This document shows, piece after piece, positions 31,262-37,937 of a stretch of 64,000 bases of DNA. The notes under the pieces were generated by a model. It searched no databases, was not told where the DNA came from, and worked only from the letters and a program-made list of their open reading frames with translations. Source of the DNA: Pseudomonas frederiksbergensis. GTDB lineage: Bacteria; Pseudomonadota; Gammaproteobacteria; Pseudomonadales; Pseudomonadaceae. Made by a program: the position numbers and the translations under genes. How positions within the stretch are numbered: position 1 is the first letter of the stretch; every line of letters begins with the position of its first letter. Location: the NCBI RefSeq assembly GCF_003732665.1, contig NZ_MOBP01000004.1, positions 286,335 to 350,334 on the forward strand. Reading direction: 5' to 3'.

Positions 31262-31312
31262 AAAAGGGGACGGATTTATTTAGTCGATAAATAAATCCGT
31301 CCCCTTTTTTTG
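31262..31312 (+). repeat. Perfect 20-bp RAYT-type palindrome, also terminator-like
   Basis: AAAAGGGGACGGATTTATTT and its exact complement surround the 7-base loop AGTCGAT and run into a T tract. This is the complete form of the repeat found around the RAYT gene. Confidence 0.9.
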
Positions 31313-31318
31313 CGATAG

Positions 31319-31603
31319 TTAAGGCGTATCAAACCCACGCTGCTCAATCACTCTAAATACATCACCTACATCCCGGAGCAGGATTAAGGCGATGTTGGTG
31401 ACGGTGTTGATGTCGTTTTCGGCGTAGTCCGGCAGGCTGGTGCAGGCCATGAGGTTGAGGTATTTGACGACGGCGTTGAGGCGTTCGCTGACGCAGTTGT
31501 GCAATTCGCGGAGCGGGGCGTCGCTGTCGATGAGCAGGACGGGGTAGTCGGTGGCGAATTGGGACATGGGGGTGAAGCGGCGCGGCGGGTTGTTTATTGT
31601 CAT
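31319..31603 (-). CDS. Small protein of unknown function behind a structured leader
   Basis: 94 residues, no signal peptide. After a short Pro/Arg-rich start, two or three amphipathic helices can be predicted (SDAPLRELHNCVSERLNAVVKYLNLM and DINTVTNIALILLRDVGDVFRVIEQ). It resembles the many short helical proteins of fluorescent pseudomonads, but I cannot name a family with confidence. Start ATG at 31603 has AAGGAAG about eight bases upstream. The leader folds into a three-way junction (see 31663-31740). Confidence 0.7.
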   Translation of the reverse strand: MTINNPPRRFTPMSQFATDYPVLLIDSDAPLRELHNCVSERLNAVVKYLNLMACTSLPDYAENDINTVTNIALILLRDVGDVFRVIEQRGFDTP

Positions 31604-31662
31604 TAGTAAATCTTCCTTGTGTTCAAAAAGAAGAGCTACTGCCGTTCGCTGCGAATCGAATG

Positions 31663-31740
31663 GGTGGTAGCTGTGTGCGGGTTCGCAGACCGAGGCACAA
31701 GGAACCCGGCAGACCCGAAGGTCTCCCACACACAGCCACC
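31663..31740 (-). ncRNA. Candidate structured RNA leader (three-way junction)
   Basis: Hand pairing on plus-strand coordinates: outer stem 31663-31666 with 31737-31740 and 31670-31677 with 31729-31736 (8 bp), 3-base bulge at 31667-31669; inner stem 31678-31684 with 31702-31708 (7 bp) closing a 17-base loop; second hairpin 31711-31715 with 31720-31724. On the minus strand, the sense of the downstream gene, that second loop reads C-UUCG-G, an exceptionally stable tetraloop. The element ends 59 bases before the start codon at 31603. Known name: none that I can assign. Confidence 0.65.
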
Positions 31741-31907
31741 ATAAAACGAACTGCGGGCGTTAAAACGACCATCGTTTGTTATGGAGCTTGGTTGCCATTG
31801 CGCTGTAGGGCTGCGAAACCCTATCGCCGACTGCTGTCAGCGACGGGGCGAACTATAAGCGGCGACTTTGATGGCTGCAACCGCACCGTAGGACAGCGCA
31901 TAACCCT

Positions 31908-32129
31908 TGTGGCGAGGGGGCTTGCCCTCGTTCGGTGGCGCGGCCGCCGCAAAACCGGGCGCTGGAGTGGGACTGTAGGAATGCGCTGGCAGGTGGATGG
32001 GGCTGCTTCGCAGCCCGGCGGGAGCAAGCTCCCTCGCCATAAAGGCATTATTCCTACGGGATTTGCGGAAGGCTTGAGGTTGATGGGGGCTGCTGCGCAG
32101 CCCAACGGGGGCAAGCCCCCTCGCCACAA
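31908..32129. repeat. Nested palindromic repeats of the TGTGGCGAGGGGGC family
   Basis: Three related units (TGTGGCGAGGGGGCTTGCCC, then GGGAGCAAGCTCCCTCGCCA, then GGGGGCAAGCCCCCTCGCCA) with GGCTGCTTCGCAGCC and GGCTGCTGCGCAGCC hairpins between. Same family as 17504-17635. Confidence 0.85.
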
Positions 32130-32165
32130 TGGGTGGTTACTTGCGAGGTTTTCGACGGGAGGATC

Positions 32166-32241
32166 AAAAGATCGCAGCCTTCGGCAGCTCCTACGGAGGA
32201 TCGCGCAAATCTGTAGGAGCTGCCGGAGGCTGCGATCTTTT
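32166..32241. repeat. Palindromic repeat of the AAAGATCGCAG...CTCCTAC family
   Basis: AAAAGATCGCAGCCTTCGGC and a near-complement enclose about 25 bases. Same family as 7120-7196. It ends just past the alginate lyase stop codon. Confidence 0.85.
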
Positions 32242-32250
32242 AGGATATGG

Positions 32251-32919
32251 CTACTTGTCGTGATCAATATCCAGCTTACTGAACGTCACTTTCCCGCCTT
32301 CGCTGGTGTACCCGGTGTGGTCCTGCACATACACGCCGGCCTTGAAATACAGCGGTTTGTCGCGCCATGTCGCGCTGATGTTCGAATCCCACTGATAGCC
32401 CGCCGCGCTGATGCCCAGTTGTCCGCCAGGGCTCAGGTGCAGGAGGTAGGAAAACTCCTGATCCAGCTTCACGCCGGTCGCGACGGTGATGACCCGGCCT
32501 TCGCCGTCATCGGGGTGCATGCGCACTTTGGCGACGATGTTGCCGGATTGGGTGCTGGTCTTGAACTGGTACTCAAGCTTGATCAGGGGTTTCTGGCTTT
32601 CATAGGCGTGGATCTGGCCGATCACGATCTTGCCGGAGCTCGGCACCTGGTTCACCGCGAGGGTGGCGCGCAGGGAATTGTCGGCGTCCGGGTAGAGCCA
32701 GTTGCGCAGGGTGCCGTTGCTGTAGGTTTCGCGAAGTTCGGTGCGGGGGTATTTGGCGTTTGCGGTTTTGGAACCGGTGACCGGGGACCAGAAGAACAGG
32801 GTGCCGGTGTCGGAATGGAAGTATTGGTCCTTGAAACCCTTCACCAGTTTGGCTGTTTCAACGGTGTAAGGCGGATTGCCCACAGGAACACTGAGGTTCC
32901 ATGTTGCGAGATCGATCAT
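32251..32919 (-). CDS. PL7-family alginate lyase
   Basis: 222 residues, one PL7 jelly-roll domain. The three catalytic-cleft motifs are present: RTELRE (59-64), QIH (102-104) and YFKAGVYVQ near the C-terminus (about 196-204), so the Arg, Gln, His and Tyr of the active site are all kept. It should cut alginate by beta-elimination. It closely resembles P. aeruginosa PA1167 as I recall it. No signal peptide is visible, and the gene is far from any alginate operon, so a cytoplasmic or non-classically released enzyme is inferred. ATG at 32919 has GGAAG eight bases upstream. Confidence 0.88.
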   Translation of the reverse strand: MIDLATWNLSVPVGNPPYTVETAKLVKGFKDQYFHSDTGTLFFWSPVTGSKTANAKYPRTELRETYSNGTLRNWLYPDADNSLRATLAVNQVPSSGKIVIGQIHAYESQKPLIKLEYQFKTSTQSGNIVAKVRMHPDDGEGRVITVATGVKLDQEFSYLLHLSPGGQLGISAAGYQWDSNISATWRDKPLYFKAGVYVQDHTGYTSEGGKVTFSKLDIDHDK

Positions 32920-33241
32920 AGACAAAGCTTCCACGAATTCATGCTGCACGCCCGTTCCAGAAGCTCTAGCACGGGCCTTGGAGGGTTGCCTTTATAAGCG
33001 TAGTCGCGTGCTTTGTTAATGCCCGCCGGGCAGAAGATTGACGTCAACATCCTGTCAAAAAGCCATCTTTCCCGGTTTCCGGGGGCTGTAGCGCCGACCG
33101 TTAGTCGGGTTATGGACGGTTTGGTTACATGATGGCGTGATGACACCTACTGCTTTTTCGGATCCGGGTCTAGAGTGAAGGCGTAGTATTTGTCCGGTTT
33201 TCACGAGAAACCGGCCTGTCGCCCCGAACAAGAGAAGCAGC
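32920..33241. other. Intergenic region, nothing recognised
   Basis: The 322 bases between divergent alginate lyase and the GGDEF-EAL gene must hold both promoters. No clear operator, RNA or repeat was seen by eye. Confidence 0.5.
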
Positions 33242-35365
33242 ATGGAATGCGCGCAACCCACGCCAAGTGAAGGCAGCTCTGTCCTTTTAATCGTTGATGA
33301 TTACCCTGAAAACCTGATCAGCATGCGCGCCTTGTTGCAGCGCCAGGACTGGCAGGTCATGACCGCCGCCTCGGGCTTCGAGGCCCTCAGTTTGCTGCTT
33401 GAACACGATGTCGACCTGGTGCTGCTGGATGTGCAGATGCCGGGCATGGATGGTTTTGAAGTCGCACGGTTGATGCGCGGCAGTCAGCGCACCCGTTTGA
33501 CCCCGATCATTTTCCTCACCGCCAACGAACAGTCCCAGGACGCCGTGATCAAGGGCTACGCCAGTGGCGCGGTGGATTACCTGTTCAAACCCTTCGACCC
33601 GCAGATTCTCAAGCCCAAGGTCCAGGCGTTGCTGGAGCATCAGCGCAATCGCCGGGCGTTGCAGCGCCTGAGCCACGATCTGGAGGTCGCCCGCGCTTTC
33701 AACGCCTCGGTGCTGGATAACGCCGCCGAAGGCATTCTGGTGGTGGGTGAGGACGGTCTGATTCGTTTTGCCAACCCGGCGATGTCGCGGCTGCTCAATG
33801 CCACGGTCAAGGATTTGCAGGGCCGGGAGTTTTTGGACTTCCTGCAAAAACCGCACATTCCGATCTGGGCAGATTCCGACCTTTATAACGGCTACAAACG
33901 CGGCGAGACCCTGCGCCTGCACGATGCGCTGTTGCGCACAGCACCGGGCCAACAGGTGCCGGTGGCGTTGTCCTGCGCGCCGTTGCCTTCCGAGCAACAC
34001 GCGATGGTGGTGACGGTGCTGGACATGTCGGTGGTGCGCCATCTGCATCAGCAACTGGAGTTTCAGGCGGTCACCGATCCGCTGACCGGGCTGCTCAACC
34101 GCCGGGGTTTCCACCAGACCGTGGAAAACCTGCTGCTGCGCGGCGAACGTTCCGACAGCGCCTGGGTGTTGCTTTACCTGGATCTGGATGGCTTCAAGCG
34201 GGTCAATGATTCCCTCGGCCACGATGCCGGTGACCGGGTGCTGCGTTGGGTGTCCGAGCAGTTGAAGGCTTGCCTGCGGCCCTTCGACATTCTGGCGCGC
34301 ATGGGCGGTGATGAGTTCACGGCGCTGCTGGACCTGGAATTTCCCGAGCAAGCGGCGAAGATTGCCGAGAAGTTGATCGAACGGGTGTCGATCTGTCAGC
34401 AAATCGAAGGCCTGGACATTGCCCTCGGCGCCAGCATCGGCATCGCCACCTATCCGGATTGCGGTTCCAACCTTGACGGTTTGCTGCGCGCATCCGACAT
34501 CGCGATGTACGAGGCCAAGCGCGCCGGGCGTCAGCAATACCGCTTTTACGATCACGAAATGAACGGCCGGGCGCGCTCGCGGTTGATGCTCGAAGAGAGC
34601 GTGCGCACGGCCATTGAGAACCGTGATTTCAATCTGGTGTATCAGCCGCAAGTGGCGATCAATGGCGGGCAGATTCGCGGTTTCGAGGCGTTGCTGCGCT
34701 GGCAGCATCCGAGTGTCGGCGATGTGCCGCCGGGGCTGTTTTTGCCGTTGCTGGAAGAGGCGCGATTGATCAGTCGCCTGGGCAGCTGGATTTACCATCG
34801 CAGCGCCAAGCAGCGCAAAGCCTGGGAAACCTTGTTTGCCGAGGATCTTGTACTGGGGGTGAGTTTGAGCAGTACTCAGTTCAGCATGCCTAACCTGGTC
34901 ACTGAATTGCGCCAAACCCTGGAACGCCATCACTTGCAGCCACGGCAGATCGAGGTCGAAGTCACCGAGGAAGCCTTGACCCTTAACCCCGATGAAACCC
35001 GCAAGCAACTGCGCTTGCTGCGCAATCTGGGGGTGCGGGTGGCGCTGGATGACTTTGGCTCCGGGCCGTGTTCGCTGGCGCACCTGCGGGATCTTGAGCT
35101 GGACACCCTCAAGCTCGACCGCCACCTGATTGCGCGATTGCCGGAGTCAACCCGGGATGCTTCGCTGGTGCGCACGGTGATCGACCTGTGCAAGCAATAC
35201 GGTCTGCTGGTGATCGCCGAAGGCGTGGAAACCGTGGCGCAATTCGACTGGCTGCAGGCCAATGGCTGCGAGTTCGTACAAGGGTTTTTGGTGGCGCGAC
35301 CGATGACTTCCGAGGACGCCGCCGAGTTTGTCCAGCCCTTTGACTGGAGCGCGCTGTCCCGCTGA
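33242..35365 (+). CDS. Response regulator with PAS, GGDEF and EAL domains (c-di-GMP turnover)
   Basis: 707 residues. A REC domain (about 14-130) has the phospho-acceptor Asp 63 in LLDVQMPGMDG and a conserved Lys in LFKPF. A PAS domain follows (about 155-275), then GGDEF (about 280-435) with an intact GGDEF at 355-359 and the allosteric I-site RPFD five residues before it. The EAL domain (about 450-690) keeps E-A-L at 482-484, DDFGSG, LKLD and AEGVET. Both c-di-GMP synthesis and breakdown are chemically possible; which one dominates cannot be read. No sensor kinase gene is adjacent, so its partner is encoded elsewhere. ATG at 33242 is preceded by AAGAGAAG. Confidence 0.94.
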   Translation: MECAQPTPSEGSSVLLIVDDYPENLISMRALLQRQDWQVMTAASGFEALSLLLEHDVDLVLLDVQMPGMDGFEVARLMRGSQRTRLTPIIFLTANEQSQDAVIKGYASGAVDYLFKPFDPQILKPKVQALLEHQRNRRALQRLSHDLEVARAFNASVLDNAAEGILVVGEDGLIRFANPAMSRLLNATVKDLQGREFLDFLQKPHIPIWADSDLYNGYKRGETLRLHDALLRTAPGQQVPVALSCAPLPSEQHAMVVTVLDMSVVRHLHQQLEFQAVTDPLTGLLNRRGFHQTVENLLLRGERSDSAWVLLYLDLDGFKRVNDSLGHDAGDRVLRWVSEQLKACLRPFDILARMGGDEFTALLDLEFPEQAAKIAEKLIERVSICQQIEGLDIALGASIGIATYPDCGSNLDGLLRASDIAMYEAKRAGRQQYRFYDHEMNGRARSRLMLEESVRTAIENRDFNLVYQPQVAINGGQIRGFEALLRWQHPSVGDVPPGLFLPLLEEARLISRLGSWIYHRSAKQRKAWETLFAEDLVLGVSLSSTQFSMPNLVTELRQTLERHHLQPRQIEVEVTEEALTLNPDETRKQLRLLRNLGVRVALDDFGSGPCSLAHLRDLELDTLKLDRHLIARLPESTRDASLVRTVIDLCKQYGLLVIAEGVETVAQFDWLQANGCEFVQGFLVARPMTSEDAAEFVQPFDWSALSR

Positions 35366-35410
35366 ATTCGCTACACTGGCGACCTTTCCGTGATTCGTGT
35401 TGCCCGCCCA

Positions 35411-35902
35411 ATGACCGCGTTGAAATACCTCCAGGCCTATCCCGTTGCGTTGCAGGACCAGGTGCGCCAGTTGATCGCCGACGGTCGGCTGGGCGACTAC
35501 CTGGATCAGCGTTACCCGCAAAAGCACGTCGTGCAAAGCGACAAGGCGTTGTACACCTACGCCCTGGACCTGAAGCAGGAATACCTGCGCAACGCCCCGG
35601 CCATCGACAAGGTGTTGTTCGACAACCGCCTGGACCTGACCCACCGCGCCCTCGGCCTGCACACCACGATTTCCCGGGTGCAGGGCGGCAAGCTCAAGTC
35701 CAAGAAGGAAATCCGCGTGGCGTCGCTGTTCAAAGAAGCGCCGTCGGAGTTCCTGAAAATGATCGTGGTGCATGAGCTGGCGCATTTCAAAGAGTCGGAT
35801 CACAACAAGGCGTTCTACAAGCTGTGCGAACACATGTTGCCGGGGTATCACCAGGTGGAGTTTGATCTGCGGGTGTATCTGACGTGGCGGGATATGCAAT
35901 AA
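35411..35902 (+). CDS. YgjP-type zinc metallopeptidase domain protein
   Basis: 163 residues. The zinc motif HELAH (121-125) is followed by a downstream His (HNKAFYKLCEHMLPGY), the YgjP/DUF45 pattern related to M48 peptidases. No signal peptide; cytoplasmic. Proteolytic activity and substrate are unproven for this family. ATG at 35411 is used; it lacks a strong ribosome-binding site, and a GTG at 35390 is possible. Next gene follows after 11 bases, so the two are co-transcribed. Confidence 0.82.
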   Translation: MTALKYLQAYPVALQDQVRQLIADGRLGDYLDQRYPQKHVVQSDKALYTYALDLKQEYLRNAPAIDKVLFDNRLDLTHRALGLHTTISRVQGGKLKSKKEIRVASLFKEAPSEFLKMIVVHELAHFKESDHNKAFYKLCEHMLPGYHQVEFDLRVYLTWRDMQ

Positions 35903-35913
35903 GGAGTGTCCGG

Positions 35914-36210
35914 ATGGACGTCAGCAAGACCAAAAGCAGCTTCTACCGCCGGTTGTACGTGGCGTACTTGATCGACAGCGGGCTAGCCAGCAGCGTCCCG
36001 ACCCTGACCGAAGTCACCGGCATGCCCCGGCGCACGGCCCAGGACACCATTGCGGCGCTGGCGGATCTGGATATTGTCTGCGAGTTCGAACAGGAAGACG
36101 GTGCGCGCAACCATGCCGGGCGTTATCGGATTCGGGAGTGGGGGGCGATTGATCGGGGGTGGATCGAGCGCAATTTGCGGCAGATTAAAGCGGTGTTGGA
36201 ATATCCCTGA
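35914..36210 (+). CDS. Small winged-helix DNA-binding protein
   Basis: 98 residues, a single winged helix-turn-helix: helices around FYRRLYVAYLIDSG, VPTLTEVTGMPRRTAQDTIAALADLDI (recognition helix) and a wing EFEQEDGARNHAGRYRI. No ligand domain. Target unknown. AAGGAG overlaps the stop codon of the YgjP gene and lies seven bases before the ATG, indicating coupled translation. Confidence 0.78.
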   Translation: MDVSKTKSSFYRRLYVAYLIDSGLASSVPTLTEVTGMPRRTAQDTIAALADLDIVCEFEQEDGARNHAGRYRIREWGAIDRGWIERNLRQIKAVLEYP

Positions 36211-36235
36211 GATTTGCTGCGTCTGGGCTGACGCC

Positions 36236-36300
36236 TTCGCGGGCAAGCCTCGCTCCTACAGGATATGCGCTGTCCTTGTGGGAGCGGGCTTGCTCGCGAA
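36236..36300. repeat. REP pair between the winged-helix gene and elaA
   Basis: TTCGCGGGCAAGCCTCGCTC and an opposed GTGGGAGCGGGCTTGCTCGC unit; mixed sub-types. Confidence 0.85.
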
Positions 36301-36307
36301 GAGGCCC

Positions 36308-36760
36308 TCAAGAACGCCGCATCCCGATATGCGGAATGTCATCCTCCAAATATTCCTCCCCAACCACGACAAACCCATACCGCCCGTAATACCCCTGCAA
36401 ATGCGCCTGGGCCGACAGATAAATCGGCACGCCAGGCCAGCGTTTCTCAGTCTGCCTCAGCGCCTGTTCCATCATTTCATGCCCCAGACCCTGGCCCCGG
36501 CCTTCAGGCGCGGTCACCACCCGACCGATCACCACGTCGCCACCTTGCAGTTCCGGGTCGAGCAAGCGCAGGTACGCCAGCAGCGCATCCCCGTTCCAGC
36601 CCATCAAATGGCAGGTGTCACCCTCCAGGTCCTGACCGTCGACATCCTGATACGCACAGCGCTGCTCGACGACAAACACCTCGGCGCGCAACTTCAAAAT
36701 GGCATACAGCTGCTCTTTACCCAGATCGCTGTGATGTTTGCAGACCCACTCGATTGTCAT
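36308..36760 (-). CDS. elaA: GNAT acetyltransferase ElaA
   Basis: 150 residues, one GNAT domain. The ElaA start (LYAILKLRAEVFVVEQRCAYQDVDGQD) and the acetyl-CoA loop RVVTAPEGRGQGLGHEMM are clear, followed by AQAHLQGYYGRYGFVVVGEEYLEDDIPHIGM. The acceptor substrate is unknown for the family. ATG at 36760 has AAGGAA about nine bases upstream and gives the usual MTIEW start. Confidence 0.9.
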   Translation of the reverse strand: MTIEWVCKHHSDLGKEQLYAILKLRAEVFVVEQRCAYQDVDGQDLEGDTCHLMGWNGDALLAYLRLLDPELQGGDVVIGRVVTAPEGRGQGLGHEMMEQALRQTEKRWPGVPIYLSAQAHLQGYYGRYGFVVVGEEYLEDDIPHIGMRRS

Positions 36761-37017
36761 CTTCACATTCCTTGAACAACGTTCTCCCGATACTAAGCGT
36801 GCGCAGGAAAGAAGTCTCGATGGCTGAGAAATCTGTGACAAAGGCCAAAATGCCATCATTCATTTGTCGCGGCGCTGTCTTCTTTGTGTAATCTGCAAGT
36901 CAGCGCTGTGCAGTGGCTTCAATGAGCTAAGGTTTAGTACCGCTACGCCGGTATTCGAGTCTTGGAGTTTTGGCTGAAAAACACGTCGGGCAACCCGCCC
37001 GCTAAGGATTTTCTAGC

Positions 37018-37755
37018 ATGCCGCGATTGCATCGAGCTCTTGCTTTGATTGGATTGCTGTTGCTGACTCAGAACGCGGCGGCGGAAAAGCTGCGTCTGGT
37101 GGCCGATGCCTGGCCGCCGTTTACCGACGCCACGCTGGTCAATGGTGGCTTGGCCACGGACATCGTCAGCACCGCGCTGGCCCGGGCCGGTTATGCCAGC
37201 GATTTCGAGCAAGTGCCTTGGGCACGCGCCTTGCTGGGCGTGGGTGAGGGTCGCTACGACGTATTGGTCAACGCCTGGTACAACGACGAACGCACCAAGC
37301 TCGGGCAGTTTTCCTCCGAGTACCTGCTCAATCGCGTGCGCTTCATCAAGCGCAAAGACGCGCCCATCGAATACAACAACCTGCAGCAACTGCACACCTA
37401 CCCGATTGCGGTGGTGCGTGGGTACGCCTACTCGCCGGAATTCGATGAGGATGCCGCGCTGCAGAAAATCCCGGTGCATAACTTCGCCATGGCCGTGCGC
37501 ATGCTCGCGGCCGATCGGGTCAAGCTGACCCTGGAAGATGAATTCGTCGCCCGTTATTACCTGGCCCGGGAGTCATCCAAAGTCCGCAACTCCGTGGAGT
37601 TCCTGCCCAAGCCCTTGAGCGAGAACAGCCTGCACATTCTGGTCAGCCTGAAGAACCCGGAGCATGAGCAGATCGTGGCGAGTTTTGACCGGGAGATTGC
37701 GGCGATGAAGGCGGATGGGAGTTATGAGCGGTTGATGAAGCAGCATGGGATGTAG
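37018..37755 (+). CDS. Periplasmic solute-binding protein (PBPb domain)
   Basis: 245 residues with a signal peptide (about 1-22, ending AAA-EKLRLV) and one SBP_bac_3 domain (DAWPPFTDATLVNGGLATDIVS). It has no adjacent permease, like the similar protein at 6209-7024, with which it shares the EKLR(L/I)V...PWAPYV/WPPFT start; the two may be distant paralogues. Ligand unknown. AAGGAT lies eight bases before the ATG. Confidence 0.8.
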   Translation: MPRLHRALALIGLLLLTQNAAAEKLRLVADAWPPFTDATLVNGGLATDIVSTALARAGYASDFEQVPWARALLGVGEGRYDVLVNAWYNDERTKLGQFSSEYLLNRVRFIKRKDAPIEYNNLQQLHTYPIAVVRGYAYSPEFDEDAALQKIPVHNFAMAVRMLAADRVKLTLEDEFVARYYLARESSKVRNSVEFLPKPLSENSLHILVSLKNPEHEQIVASFDREIAAMKADGSYERLMKQHGM

Positions 37756-37818
37756 AGGGGCAGCGGCAAGCTTCAAGTTTTGAGCCGCAAGTTGTTTGGT
37801 GGTGTGGCGGATGCCGCC

Positions 37819-37912
37819 TTCGCGAGCAAGCCCGCTCCCACAGGGGATATGTGGTGTGTCCTGAATTGCAGACCCACCATCAATCCAATGTGGGAGCGGG
37901 CTTGCTCGCGAA
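37819..37912. repeat. REP pair between the binding protein and yccS
   Basis: Opposed REP cores with about 45 bases between. Confidence 0.85.
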
Positions 37913-37937
37913 GAGGCCCTCCGAGCCGCCGCAAATC

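Noticed and set aside
33287..35125. Open minus-strand frame of 612 codons opposite the GGDEF-EAL gene
   Set aside because: Shadow of a gene with intact REC, GGDEF and EAL motifs; His/Gln/Arg-rich translation without a fold.
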